Assembly (NCBI GenBank): GCA_027946555.1
Contig: JAPEVC010000114.1
Span: 53,917-117,916 of the forward strand
DNA length: 64,000 nt
From: Gnomoniopsis sp. IMI 355080
Taxonomy: Eukaryota > Ascomycota > Sordariomycetes > Diaporthales > Gnomoniaceae
Direction: 5' to 3'
Both the position numbers and the translations under genes were made by a program. The notes beneath the pieces were generated by a model, which worked only from the letters and a program-made list of their open reading frames with translations, was not told the DNA's origin and made no database searches. Below are positions 1 through 11,892 of this stretch, piece after piece (the stretch's first letter is position 1; each line of letters starts with the position of its first letter).

Positions 1-4
1 CTCC

Positions 5-1587
5 GTGATTCGGGGGATCGACAATCGCAAATGCCGAACAATATCTGCGCAAGTGGCACCAGATCAGACAGCTGAGTGCGGTCTTCGCGGTGACATACTT
101 GAAACGGAGTCTATGCAGCAACACAACATGAATCTACCATGCCCAAATAGCTCTTTTGGACACGACGAAGTACTTCAGCTTTCAGGGACGCGCGCATCGT
201 TCCCAAACGATGGTCGAGATCAGGAAGTGATACAGAACGGGGATAGACTCAGCGAACTCACGACGTCCGACGACAGCCAAAGTATCGATTCTCAGTGGCA
301 GTCTCAGCTGGGAATTGGCGATAAGCACGCAGACGCCTATGACAAAGAGGTAGCTGAAGCTTTTGGTCAGTTTCCAAGCAATGAAATCATCGTGGATCCA
401 ATCGTTGGCCAGTTGTACCAGTGTCCGTGGGACGACGGTGAAGGCGGCTCGATTAAGCCAGTCTGGTATTATGTGACCCGCTTGCCTTTTGGGAATTATG
501 ACGAGATCGGAATTTCAGGACGTTTGAACGGCTCGCCACTCTGCAACCAGAGCAATATCCCGCCATGTTGCAGAGTGTCCAAAGATCCCCACCGGCCCGT
601 GACTTGGGCTCCTGGCTTTGAAAAAGGAGGGCCATGGGTCACCAGGCGCAAGTTCCCTTTTCTGTTCTTGGAGAAGGGCTTAGACATACCTCCACCAGGG
701 GAATGGTTCTCTATACCGGCGGACCCACCATGCACAGCCTGGATTGAGGTGAAGACGCTGCGGTCTGAAAATCATCAGCATCCCCCAGAACATGATATAA
801 GTGGCCTACGCGACGGCATCGCTGTAGTCGACGCCTTCAAATTACGACTGGTGGCAATTCGAGAAAGCATGGTGGCTGGCCTTCACTTCGAGTTTGCACC
901 AGCATCACCATACCCTGCCAGCGCATCTACAACAAGAACCATCGAAGCAGAGCTGGTAAGTTTCACACGGTCACGAGAGCGTGCATACGGGTCATCGCTG
1001 ACCAGGAATTGCAGGAAGGATCTCAATCAGAAGATATCCCGGAACCGCAACACAGGCCGGCCAACACAATAAGTCCGCCACATATAATTCCGGGGTCTCG
1101 AGGGACGCCAGAACAGGCCACACCTCCGCCAGGATCAAACTCCGAACAAGCTTCTACGTCTAGAACTCCAGTTGGACAAGAGTCCCAACCCATGGCTCCT
1201 GGGGGTCATATTCCGCGAGATTCCATGTCCCATGTGGGAGATGCTGAGCAGCCTGTTGCTGTTGTCCGGCCTTCGGTCCTGGCCTCATGTCCCAGCATTG
1301 ACGACGCCTCCGCAATGGAAGCAAACTCGATTCCGAACAACACTGACCTTAGTCGACCTCAGTGGGGTCCCAGCGCCAAGAAGAGAATATCGCTTGAGGA
1401 GTACAAACGTTCCAAGCGCTCCAAGCCTTCTCAACCGCGCTCGCCGCGCTCGCCGTCCTTGACACGAAGGCTGAAAGATCTGCCCCAGTCGCTCGCACTT
1501 CGCCAAAATACTCCCCTGTCTCCAGATTGGGACCAACCTGGACCACAATATAACAAATATGGTGTTCAAATCTTTGAGGATGAATGA
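5..1587 (+). CDS. Hypothetical protein, 5' partial, two exons visible
   Basis: Exons 5-955 and 1015-1587 are joined by a 59-bp intron with GTAAGT donor, a CTGAC branch site and TTGCAG acceptor; the frame is kept (phase 0), giving about 507 residues. The frame is open to the left edge without an initiating ATG at its start, so the gene probably begins outside the window; the first internal ATG is at 113. I do not recognise the family. The middle part (residues about 120-270) is rich in Trp, Pro and Gly and looks globular. The C-terminal exon is Pro/Ser/Arg-rich, includes the stretch KRSKRSKPSQPRSPRSPS, and looks disordered and possibly nuclear. No membrane segment is seen. Confidence 0.6.
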
Positions 1588-3709
1588 AACAAAATCGGAC
1601 AAGGAGACTGATCGCTCTTCGGGTGCAGGATGTTAGATCAACACTCAGTTCAAGCCCTGCGGCACCTAGTCCCCTACTACAGCAATCCGACGCTAAATGG
1701 CATTCTTAACTCAGCCTCTGGCTGAATTAAAAGGCGCACCTTGACGGATAATTCAGCGATGATCACTCATACCTGGAAAGCGATCCCTAGAATGAGACGA
1801 ACCGTTCATGAGGGTGTCTCGTTGAGATGGGAAGAGGGAGGAGAGAAGCATGCATACGCCTGCTAATTATCGGCTCAGTATGTGGCGGGTGAGATGACTC
1901 GAAACAAGAAACCAGCAGTTGGACAGCTGGGGGTGGGAAAGGTGAACCTGCTCTTGGTAGCAGTGGGAGTGGACCGGACTCTAGATACAGGTTGGGAAAT
2001 GCGGGTAAACGCAGGATTTGTTGGACAAAATGACGAGGCAGGGTTTAGCAATGAACATAACGTCGTTGGGACAATAGAAAGCAACGTACAACGCGCACAC
2101 CTAGTTCGAAACTTTACCTAGGTGGTTATGTGCACCGTTCCTCGATAAAAGCCCGGAGCAGTGAGCGAATGCGTTCATGTCATGTCCTCCTTAAGGGTAG
2201 CCCTCCTTTCTCACAGCCCGCTATGCAAAAGCTCGTCCAACAGCCTATGCAACTACGTGTGGTCGTCTGGAGACTGACAGATCTGATGTGCAGATACGAG
2301 CAAGGTGCATAAGTAGGGGCCAAGCAAGTTTGTGGAAGTGGACACAATGAGGCTGGAAAGGTGGAAAGATTGGACAAGGTTTGTGGGTCGACAGAAGTGA
2401 CCGCCAAGCAGGGAACTAACAACGAGGCTGGTAAACTAGAACGCCAGCCTCGCCCTCCAAAAGTTCGTTGTAACGCGGATCGGCAAACCAGGATTCCCCT
2501 ACTGTCCCATTTGGGAAGTCGGCAGCCTCGCCGGAACAACGTCGTCTGAGTCAGCGCGGCCAAGAAACAGATCTCACGACTCAGTTCGGAGCTTTAGATT
2601 TATACTACGGGTAGGTTCCCGAGTCCTGTTGATTGTTGATCAGACGATTCACGTGCCCGTAGAAAGCATCATCTTCGTGTTGCATTCGTCTTGGCCCAGG
2701 GCACGACGACGTGACCGCATGCACGCACCTGCATGCTGGTGTGCCTTGGAGGCCGTGCCATGATCTATGATGCTTTGTGCAATGTTGTTGACGCGCAGAG
2801 GCGATATCTAATTTGTCTTTGAGCGATCGGAGAAGCGTAGATGATCGGGCCAGCAGTCATTACTGGGCAACTAACTAGGTAGTTTTCCATATTGATGCTA
2901 AGTCGATGATTCGCTTCTGTCACCCAAGGTAAACTCTGAGAATATTGAACTGGGTTTTCCACAACGATCACTTCCAACGACCTGCATAGGCATTACTTGG
3001 CATGCGGCCCGTTCAACAGCATCAAGTATACTGTACCAAGAAAAGTCTGGTGAACAAGCCCGTGCTCAGACTCTGAGGTTGTGGATCGGATGATCAGCAA
3101 AAACTGATCTGATCTCTCGAGCGTCAACTCAATTCTGCGCCTCACAAAGACCTCATGTGCGGGAAAAGCTCGGTACCTAGGAGTATACAATTGCAAAGCA
3201 GAAGCACTTCGGCGGTAGAACACGGCACGGACACCGCTGGGACGCGGCGATAAAGCAAGACCGTAGCGATACGAACAGCATTGCTTCGCTCACTCATGCG
3301 AGGGTGTAGCTGTAAGATACGATAAATTGCTGGATATCTGGCTCAACATTTCCTGCAGGTGGACATGCATCTGCTCATCACGGGCTGAACGTGCAGTGCA
3401 CGTTGATGTACCTACCCGGGTCACTTACAAAGTTCGTCAAGTGGTCCAGTGACAATGGGCCATCAGACGCGCGCGAAAGAAGATGTCAAAGAGCTTGCGG
3501 GTCACGCTTCTTGCCAGAGACGATGCCTGAGGACGAGCGATCTGTGAACAGCGCCCTGATACAAGGCAGACAGCATCATGATTAGTGAAGCCAAAGGCCT
3601 TCGTCGACGCCACAACCATCTGTGCGTCGAAGATGGGTTTGCAAAGTATCTCGAGCAAGCAAGTTTGTCAACATAGAAATTTGCGACCCGCGCCGTCAGG
3701 CTTGCTTGT
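1588..3709. other. Gene-poor interval
   Basis: No convincing intact gene. Open frames here are under 130 codons, overlap on both strands, and many lack ATG starts. Minus-strand frames at 2765-2977 and 2993-3223 read somewhat like protein but carry no start or splice context, so they could be debris or chance. Confidence 0.5.
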
Positions 3710-4315
3710 TTACACTCCGGATTTGAAGACGCGGACCTGTAGCGCGTGGGCAGGGACTGATCGCAAAATGCTTAAGTCAACGGGCCCATCCTGCATGGAT
3801 GGCTGCAGTGATCTGGTCCTCACCGTCACATTGCCTGGAAGAAAGTTGCAGGGCAGTCGGTGTAGCCCTGTATGCATGGCCAACCTTTCCATAGCTGCGG
3901 CCGGCAAAAATGGGGTCTGAGACTCTTTCGTGGTCTCCCTGGCAGTGAGGTAGGATCGAACAACATGTTGTATTCAGTAGCCAGTGGCCTGTGAACGGCC
4001 TGCGAGTTGACTTCAGATAGATCCTTGCAAGTCCACCAAACAAGGGCTGGATGGGTACGAGATGATACGTGGATAAGCTGATAAGGGTAGTCTTCCAGCC
4101 TTCATGTCGCCGGTCGGTGTCAGGCCGTTGGTGTTGCATCCCATGTGACCTGATTCCTGATTGACGCCCAAGCGTTTTGTTTGGTGAAACGCGAACAACT
4201 GTTGTGCGAAAGTTTCCGGGTTGGTGGTACTGAACAGGTCCTGAGACGGTAAAACGAAGATGAGATGGAACACTCCTGGCGCTCGGTTGACCATCATCAA
4301 CGAGCTATCGAACAC
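3710..4315 (-). pseudogene. Possible decayed gene, unknown family
   Basis: On the minus strand the frame at 4315-4013 reads like real protein, with many C- or G-ending codons and stretches such as NPETFAQQLFAFHQTKR. It ends at a stop and the protein-like signal seems to continue in another frame towards 3710 (for example PAAAMERLAMHTG). Upstream, near 4400-4320, a further stretch (NLDQFATALRDLVS) is followed by stop codons. No splice sites repair these breaks. This is an impression from composition; chance open frames cannot be excluded. Confidence 0.3.
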
Positions 4316-6800
4316 ACTGAAGCACTCGTTCTGAAGTTATCAGACAGCAGACTCGTCATCAAGAGACCAGGTCGCGGAGGGCGGTGGCAAACTGATCAAG
4401 GTTTTGCTTTGTCCCCAGGACCATGAGTCATCGCAGCTTTTTGTTGTCCAACCGGTTGAATGCGATGACCGATCAAAAAAAGAATAGGCACGGCTGGAGG
4501 GAGTTGACAGCTCAGTCAGTCGATGCCTTAGGTAGGTCTAGGGCGGTATTGCACATAGTGCCAGGATCGCGGCTAGGTTTGGCCCTACAGACGCACCTTC
4601 CCGGTGACTTGGGTCGTGGCGGCTGTCATTGGGCGAGGGCGTGCGCAGATTGATCCACCTGAAGCAGTGGCTGCCCCTGCTTTAGTACCCCCACATCAAC
4701 CACGGAGCTCGGGCCACAACTTTGAACCGCTGAAGATCTTCAAAGGACAATGTGCAAGGATCAACCTTTCGATCCCTGTACAATGCGGCTGCCCATAGAA
4801 ACGGGAACGAGAAACTTGCCGTTCCTGCCAACAACTTGGCCAAGATCCTAGATCTTTTCACCTTTTCATTTAACCTTGAACGTTCCCAATCATGTTTCCT
4901 GGCAAGCCTTCGCTCAGAAAGTAACGGCGACCGCTGTCACTTGCCACCGAGGGTCCACCGGAAAGGAGATGCGGCCAAAAATAGGAGATCGAATAGCCAT
5001 CATATCTCCACCAGATCGGAGAATAATATAGTACTGTACCTAGTGGGAAGTAATATGTCGTGTACAGAGTACATGCTATAAGAATGCTTCACCACAGCAC
5101 TCGGTACCTCTCCTTTTCTTCTAGCGTCGTTGTTCTCCCACAGGACTGAAACGAAGTGATTAGCCAGGCACAGGAGAAGAGGCAGTGCTAGCGCAGGTAC
5201 AGTACTATGTGCTACGGATATCGCCTTTCTCTGCAATCTTGGGGGGTGGGGGTAGGCGCAATTGTTTCACTTGGGCCAATGTGGAAAGCGCAACGAGCAG
5301 TACGTCCAGGAGTGGCTAGCGCCAGGTACAGACCACGCCTGCCACGTCCCGAGGGCTTGGCGCCTAGAGGGGAAATAGCTATGCAGTAATGGAGACGGGG
5401 GCCGGGTGAATGGGTCCGACCTCCTGCAACTTCCCTATCTTAATGCAGGTGCGATGCGAGAGTGTGAGGCCTCATTTCGTGCCTTTGTCTGCTCTCGGAG
5501 CAAAGTCTAAGAACTCCGAACAATTCGCGCTTCTCTTGGCTTGGTTCCTCCCCGTCTTCAGAATGATCGACATCAATCACATTCTCGACTGGTTGCATTA
5601 TCTGCCAGTGCGACTTCGGTAAAAACTGCACGCCGCCAGGCATGCTGCTGCCAGCTTCTCCTGGCATGCCTGCAAGCTGCGTGCCTGGCTTGGTTTTTCT
5701 ACCAAGTATTCCTCCCCTTACACTCGGGTATAGTATAGGGAGTGGCACCAGTTATGATAGGTGTGGTTGGCCAATTGGAAGTATCCAGGAATTGGCAAGA
5801 CGTGATGGCCGACTCGCCGCTAGTTGCTGCGTCTTGTAGGGAGAACCCATGAGTGATCAACTGGCACCGCCAACACGGATGATGCTTCAATTAGATCTGC
5901 AATAGCAGCCGTCTGCTAAGATTAAAACCCCTCCATGTTGACCCTGTTAGCCTAGCCCAGCCGCCACCCTTTGCGACTTTATGCTTTTACGCGGACAGAT
6001 GTTTCCTCAACGTGCTGACTGAGCAGTTGAGCACTGAGCAGGTGGTCAAAGACCCAGTGGCACCTCGGCACATCATCTCATCGTCGTCCCAACAGGTCAA
6101 ACAAGCGTGGGTCGCGATCGCAAGAGATTGCGAGTGCTGGCGCCTCCCGAGCTCGCTTCATTACATTGGTGAGTCCACAGATCAAAGACTGGCACTCGCA
6201 CAGACACCAGGCACAGACCGGCACTGGCCGCGGCCATGACTTTCTGTTTCGCTACCAAGCCCGGAGCCAAATCGTCTTTCCCATGTGGCATTGCAGCGGA
6301 CCCGGCTGTCAGTAGCGATTCGTTCCAGGTGGACATCACAGGGGCTTTTTTGATTCGGTCCACAGGCACAGCCTTGGGTGGGCCGGAGATGTTGGAAGTC
6401 GGGCTATGATTTGCCGGCGCTATCTGGGTATTTTGCTGGGCTTCCAAGACGATTTTTCTCTTGTGAGTCTGAAGCCCACACCACACCTCATGTCTCCCAA
6501 TCATGAGCCGCCACAAGTTTCAACTTTCCAGCGTGTCTGGTTTGAATGGCTGTTAGGCTGGCACGGATTCTTGTCCGGCGGCTTTTCACCTTGGTAGCCG
6601 ACCATCCCACCTCCTGGGTCCGGGACCAGAATGTCCAGGACCCACCATGCTTGCTCTGGACTCTTCAGATGCTTGGAAAGTGTTCTTGAGCCGCCAGCGA
6701 TCCCAGCCAAGGTGAGGTTGGGATCAGGGATACCTCGTACTGTCCGCTGCCACATGCCGGCACATGTGGAGCTGTTGTTCTGGCACGTCCCTGGTGTTTC
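4316..6800. other. Gene-poor interval
   Basis: No supported gene. Two copies of the 11-mer AGGTACAGTAC lie here (5031-5041 on minus, 5195-5205 on plus). A minus-strand frame with an ATG at 5667 runs to 5440 (75 codons, acidic middle part), and another without clear gene structure covers 6516-6097; neither is supported beyond being open. Confidence 0.5.
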
Positions 6801-6813
6801 TCCTATCCTACAA

Positions 6814-6820
6814 TATATAT
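6814..6820 (+). promoter_or_regulatory. TATA-like element upstream of the GH16 gene
   Basis: TATATAT lies about 450 bp before the GH16 start codon. It is followed by a pyrimidine-rich leader typical of fungal 5' untranslated regions. If used, it implies a long leader of roughly 400 nt. Inference only. Confidence 0.3.
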
Positions 6821-7270
6821 CCTTGCAGCCCACTCGCTATACACCCCCGACATAATACACACCATAGTACATAGTAACTCTCTTCTGGCTTCTGATGCGC
6901 TTTTCTATTGTCGACTTTTCCTAGCACTGTTGCATCGCTTGATTTGCTGAGCAACAACATTCTTTCATTCTCTCATCATCGGCCAGCCAACCTACTTATT
7001 CATTCTTTAGTATCCCCGGCTCTTGCTACACTCGTTCTATACTCCCTAGTGGACTTCACTTCAAATCAGCGAAAGCCGTCCTTCCTCGCTTCCTCCTGCC
7101 CTTTCAGTGTCAAAGCCAGCACGCTACTGCCCTCAACAAGCTCGTAGCTTCACCTCTTCGACCGCCGTTCCATTGTCAAGTATCTACACAAAGCTTCCTT
7201 ACAGCTTTCTGTGCGACAAAGTTTAGACCGTTGTATCAGAACAGCAAGGTCGTCAACAACCACGCCCAAC

Positions 7271-8226
7271 ATGTATGTCAGGGCACCTGCTCTTGTGTCG
7301 GTGGCGCTTCCGGCTCTCGTGGCCGCTGGGGCGATCCCGACTTACGACGGCATGACTGTGGTCTTCTCCGACGAATTCACTGGCGAAGCTGGAGATCCTG
7401 TCAACACCGATGTCTGGAATATTGCCACATGTAAGTCAGGACATGAGCCTACCAGTGGATCATTTGCTGATCGACAAGAATAGCCATCGACACCAATTCA
7501 GAAGTGCAGGCGTACACCACTGCAACCTCCAACTTGCAGCTTTCTGGTGGAAGCACGGTGCAGCTCGTACCATGGAAATCCTCTTCTGGAGCATGGACTA
7601 GTGGACGTATCGAAACCAAGACGACCTGGACGCCTTCAGCTGGCAAGACGATGCGAATCGAGGCCTCTGCTCGTACCGGTGGTGACGCGGCGGCTAACGC
7701 CCAGGGAATGTGGCCGGCAATTTGGATGTTGGGCGACAGTATTCGTCATGGCACGGGCTGGCCTCAATGCGGCGAGATCGACATGATGGAGATGGTCAAC
7801 GGCATTACCACCGCGTACGGCACAGTACACTGTACCACTGATATCTGTGACCCCTCCACAGGCGCTGGATACCAGGGCAGTGTCGCGACTGACGACAATT
7901 GGCACACGTATGGAGTCACTATCGACCGCACGAGCAACGACTGGTCAACCGAGTCGATCAACTTTATGAAAGACGGTACCACCTACTTCACAGTGACAGG
8001 CGCAGCTATTGGTGATGAGGCCATGTGGGGTGCGCTGGCTCACTCCCCGCTATACATGATCATCAACATGGCTGTTGGCGGAACATGTAAGTTTGGCTTC
8101 CGATGGTGCGTTCCCTTAGTGTGAGACTGACATGGAATTGTAGGGCCCGGCGACCCAAACTCCTCGACGCTTGATGGCTATGGGAACATGCTCGAGGTTG
8201 ACTACGTCGCCGTGTATAGCTCTTGA
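7271..8226 (+). CDS. Secreted glycoside hydrolase family 16 beta-glucanase
   Basis: Exons 7271-7430, 7484-8086 and 8144-8226, with introns of 53 and 57 bp, give 281 residues. Residues 1-20 are a signal peptide with a hydrophobic core, so the enzyme should be secreted or at the cell wall. The GH16 catalytic signature E-I-D-M-M-E lies at residues 151-156 (nucleophile Glu151, Asp153, acid/base Glu156). The final beta-strand (LEVDYVAVY) is the normal GH16 domain end, so the catalytic domain is complete. Members cleave beta-1,3 or mixed beta-1,3/1,4 glucans, often in wall remodelling. The TGA at 8224-8226 is followed in the same frame by a 234-codon open stretch (see the next feature), so a longer GPI-anchored form is possible. 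Confidence 0.85.
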
Positions 8227-8928
8227 CTCGGACCCCCCTCGTCCGACACCGCTTCCGCTCCCCAGGCAAGCTCTGCCATGGACGGTGGTGACGCCGGCGG
8301 CAAGTCACCAGGTGGCGCCAGCGTTACCTCGTCCTCGGCTTCTACACCCACTACCTCTGCGTCATCCACATCGATCTTAGTCCCTACCACAGACTTGTCT
8401 GCTTTGCCAACAACGAGCGCCAGCGCTACTTCGGTCGAGGGGTCATCGGCAGCCGTGCCCACGGTGCCCTCTGAGACAACAGCACTACCACTTCCCGGGG
8501 GCGGAAAGGGAAATTTCACTGAGCCCGGGAACTCTACCTCTACAACAACAGGATCTGTTAGCAAAGAAACCAACCCATATCAAGGATTGGGGAGCGGTGC
8601 TGATTCCATACGATTAAATTTTGGCCTTTATCCGTTACTAGGCGCTTTTAGAAGAACTGCCTTCGATCCAACCCACCAATTGGACAAAGTCGATCACATG
8701 AGCGGAAAAAAATCCATCTCACCGCACAATACAAATTTCGACGAATACAATCGCGACGGGCCAGCAACAAGGAATAGAGAAAACCCGCCTGAGCCTTTTA
8801 GAATCTCGACAATGATCGACTGCTGTTTCGCTGCCGCGAGATTGCTGGTGAACCCACGCACAGTTACCCTAGGGGCGATGATTGCGGCACCATTCATACC
8901 AACCGTACTTCTTGGCCTGCTGTTATGA
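8227..8928 (+). other. In-frame Ser/Thr-rich tail after the GH16 stop
   Basis: The frame of the GH16 gene stays open from the codon after TGA to a stop at 8926-8928. The first part is Ser/Thr/Pro-rich, like the linkers of GPI-anchored wall glucanases. The last 19 residues are hydrophobic (ending TVLLGLLL), like a GPI or membrane tail. The part between, from about 8580 to 8800, is more polar and less typical. Two explanations keep the frame. Either a 54-bp intron at 8212-8265 (weak donor GTGTAT, acceptor CCCCAG) removes the stop and gives 497 residues, or the stop is read through (TGA followed by C). A recent nonsense mutation is the third option. Confidence 0.5.
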
Positions 8929-10444
8929 GCGTTAACGATTTTTCTTCTCTTCCATTGGAAATACCCAGGGTATATATACATTTGGAGGGCGGCATAGATA
9001 CCACCTCTAACTTTTTAGTGATTATTTGGAGAATAGATATACTACCATTTTCGATGCGTTTACTGTCTTATGAATGTAGAACTGTGCATATGTGTGCCTA
9101 TGAAGCTCTATCAATCGCTTGAATTGGAGTGACGCAGCACGGTGGAAGCCCGTGAGCACTGGGTACCTGAGTGCAATCAAGTCCATTGTAATGTTGCGGA
9201 CGAGCCCATCACTACTTTCTTGGCTGGGGATTTGATCGACAATGGAAACGGACGTGGTTCTTCCTACGCAAACCAATTTGCACGACCTTGCCGATTTCCC
9301 GTACCATTATAATATCACAATTAATTTTATAATGCAGAGTTCAGAGCCTCAAGCTGTTGGAGTTTATTAGGAAGCCGGGGACCCTGGTAAAGTTAAACAA
9401 GCGGGAGCGGCGGGAGCGCGGCAAGCCAACGGGAAGGCTGAGACTTTTCGCGATACGAAAAGTAATACGAAGCTTGTTCAGCCTCGCAGATCGTACAAAA
9501 TGATGTAGAGAGAACGCTTGGTAGTCAAAGTTTGAGTAGTATTTTGGTCATTTGTCTGTCGGACTGGGTCTTCTTCGAAGACATCGTGCTGGAACTATGG
9601 CCGTTTCAACCCAAGATATAACATGACAGTTTAGCATCGATTTCCAGATCTGTAAAGTCAAACTCGGGGAAGCATTCCCACTCAGCTACCGACAGTGGCT
9701 ACCAACCACCAATCGTAAATTCAATTGATAGACTTGAAGTATTGCCAAGCAGCCGGTGGGATTTTGCGCTGCAGGCATTGGCATCGCACAGCCCAGCAGC
9801 TTATACATGGACCACGATGAGATGAAAGCAGTCGGGAACTTTGGCGCGTAGGCAAGTGGCGAGTGATGACCGATCATGAGCTCAGGTGTGACCGGCACGT
9901 AGAGTCAACGCCGGTCAGATTGCAAATTATCAAACGACCTGGCGACTCTATAATCGGCCGCAAATTCGAAGTCATGCTGCGAACGCTAGCATTCTTCGTT
10001 TCTTATGGCGCAGCGAGGTGCGCTTTCGCGATTGGCTGAAGACTGCATCTGCTGAGTACGGACCTTGGAGATCAAGGTCAACAGCATGAGTCCACCTCAT
10101 TGGTAAAGTATCCCTCACCGCCACGGCAATACCGATAGACAAGCATCCTATCTAGTTGGCCTCACAGCTGGGCACACTGGTGACAAGAATCCTGCTCGGC
10201 TTGAACGAACTGACGAACCACGTGCTCTCCCAGCGGTTGGATTATCTGGACGAGGTTATCGAGATGGCAGTGTTTTCTTCCGCCCCGGATGCTTGGGATA
10301 TAGGTCTTGTTGACATACTCGTAGACACCGAGTTTCCTGATACTCGCACTTCAGCTCGCCAACGTGCGGGGAAGATGCAGCACCGTCGACGAAGTTGCAT
10401 CATGTGCAAGATATGTTTGCCGCAAATTCGCATCCAGCCAGACA
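8929..10444. other. Gene-poor interval
   Basis: No supported gene. From 10156 to 10452 a plus-strand frame without ATG, preceded by TCTAG, reads as a hydrophobic and amphipathic stretch. It may be an exon relic or chance. It converges on the minus-strand gene ending at 10445. Confidence 0.45.
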
Positions 10445-11325
10445 TCATGTAAGAGTCGAGTCGTCCAGGACCTCACCCAGTTTGACCAAGGTTCTCTCGT
10501 AGACTCTTGCAACATCCATGTACACTTCGTCGTCTTCGTCTTCCCAATTTGGGTCTACAAAGCCCCGGCCTTCGGCAGCGCTATCGGCCTCGGTATCGGT
10601 CTCCATCTCTGTAACTAGATCTTCGTCATCTTCATCGTCCTCATCGTCGTCTCGCTCGGCTTTTTGTTCGGGGGCGGTTTGTTTGCTCATGACTCCGACA
10701 ACAACAGTCCTCGTCTGCTCGACGATGCCCTTGCAACGCACCATGTGTGTCTTTGTCATTACGCCCCTAATGCCATTCTCAAAGCCCGGGAGTGATTCCT
10801 TGGTATCGATATCTTCCCCACTCAATAGACTTGCGAAGCAGAAGTCAAGCTTGCGCAAAACCAGGAACATTGGTGTAGGCTGTGGTGGAAAGCGTGTAAC
10901 CCACTCGGTAAATTCGTTCGCGATATTGAGTAGGTAAGGGATCTGCAGGCTCGCTTTTGTTTCCAAGATAATTAGCCAGAGACTCCAGAGATCACAGGCT
11001 TGGAAAAGTCCTTACGTGTGCCAGAAAGCCATAATATTTCGATCAGAGCCTCAATATCCTTGCACAGCTCGCCGACGTTTTTGTAACCGACAACATCGTC
11101 GCCAGGCTTGCGTTCTTGAAACTTCTTGACTTCGCGTCGCGTGATGTACATCAGCTGGTTTTCGACATAGATTCGAATCTTTTCCTCCTTTGCTGAACCT
11201 GCGCGCAACGGGTGTGATCGAGGATGTGGCAGTCCGGAAGTCGAGCGCCCGGTAGTACTGCTTGGCGCAGGGGAAGGCAGCGACTTCTGGTGAACAAAGC
11301 CTCCCGAATTGGAGGTGTCGGCCAT
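10445..11325 (-). CDS. Conserved ascomycete protein with acidic C-terminal part
   Basis: Exons on the minus strand are 11325-11016 and 10953-10445, joined by a 62-bp intron (GTAAGG donor, AAAAG acceptor). The splice restores the conserved string LSGTPSLQIPYLLN. The start is the ATG at 11325; the open frame upstream has only TTG. The protein has about 272 residues: a Ser/Pro-rich N-terminus, a conserved central helical part (residues about 60-195), an acidic run of Asp/Glu, then a conserved ending near VARVYERTLVKLGE. Similar proteins occur across filamentous ascomycetes and are sometimes labelled 'meiotic recombination protein DMC1'. It has no RecA-type ATPase motifs, so that label is doubtful. 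Function unknown. Confidence 0.75.
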
Positions 11326-11639
11326 TTCACAACGCGTTCCTGAATCTGGTTCTGGGTTCGTCAAGGTCTCATTACAGAATTGTATGTCAATCGCAAAACC
11401 ATGCTTGGCAAAGGGCGTTACGGACTTCGAAAATCATATGGAGCTGTCAGCCGAATTGATAGATGACGTGAATGGCCCCCTACCAGGCAGCTCCCTGGAC
11501 CCTGGCCCCTGCAGCGGAAACCATCCCGTGCCGGAGCCCAGCAAAATGGGCGCGCTGTGACTGACGTCGGCTGGATTGAACTTTTTGCGACTTCAACCCT
11601 TGACCATCCTCGCAGCACCCCAACAATTGAACTATCAAG

Positions 11640-11892
11640 ATGCCTCCCAAGAAGGTCTACGTCGAGCGCGGTTTGGGCTCTGGCAAGCGCATCCAGAAGG
11701 GTTACTTCCGCTCAACTTACGATACCCTCACGTCGCCCGAGAACTCCTCCATGGTCAAGTCCATCGCCGCCTTTGGTGTAGGTCGCCTCTTCTTAGTGCA
11801 TTGTGAAGGCGTGCATCTGTTCTGACAATATCTCACAGGTTGGCGTCGCTTTCCTCGCGACCTCCTGGGGCGAGTTTCTTTTGCCTCCGTAA
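11640..11892 (+). CDS. TOM6: Small mitochondrial outer-membrane import protein, TOM6-like
   Basis: Exons 11640-11777 and 11839-11892 are joined by a 61-bp intron (GTAGGT donor, CTGAC branch, CACAG acceptor), giving 63 residues. The basic N-terminus (MPPKKVYVERG) is followed by a segment with the pattern YDTLTSPEN and a single hydrophobic helix (about residues 39-58), ending LLPP. This architecture matches fungal Tom6, a small tail-anchored subunit that stabilises the TOM translocase core in the mitochondrial outer membrane. Assignment rests on remembered family features; other small tail-anchored proteins are possible. It is divergent from the minus-strand gene starting at 11325, with 314 bp between starts. 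Confidence 0.65.

Noticed and set aside
2180..2563. 127-codon minus-strand open frame
   Set aside because: Cys/Ser/Leu-rich with no motif or intron signal, and frames on the other strand are open too; length is within chance for this composition.
6097..6516. 139-codon minus-strand open frame upstream of the GH16 gene
   Set aside because: It has an internal ATG and looks partly protein-like, but there is no recognisable motif, no splice context and it overlaps another open frame; not enough support.
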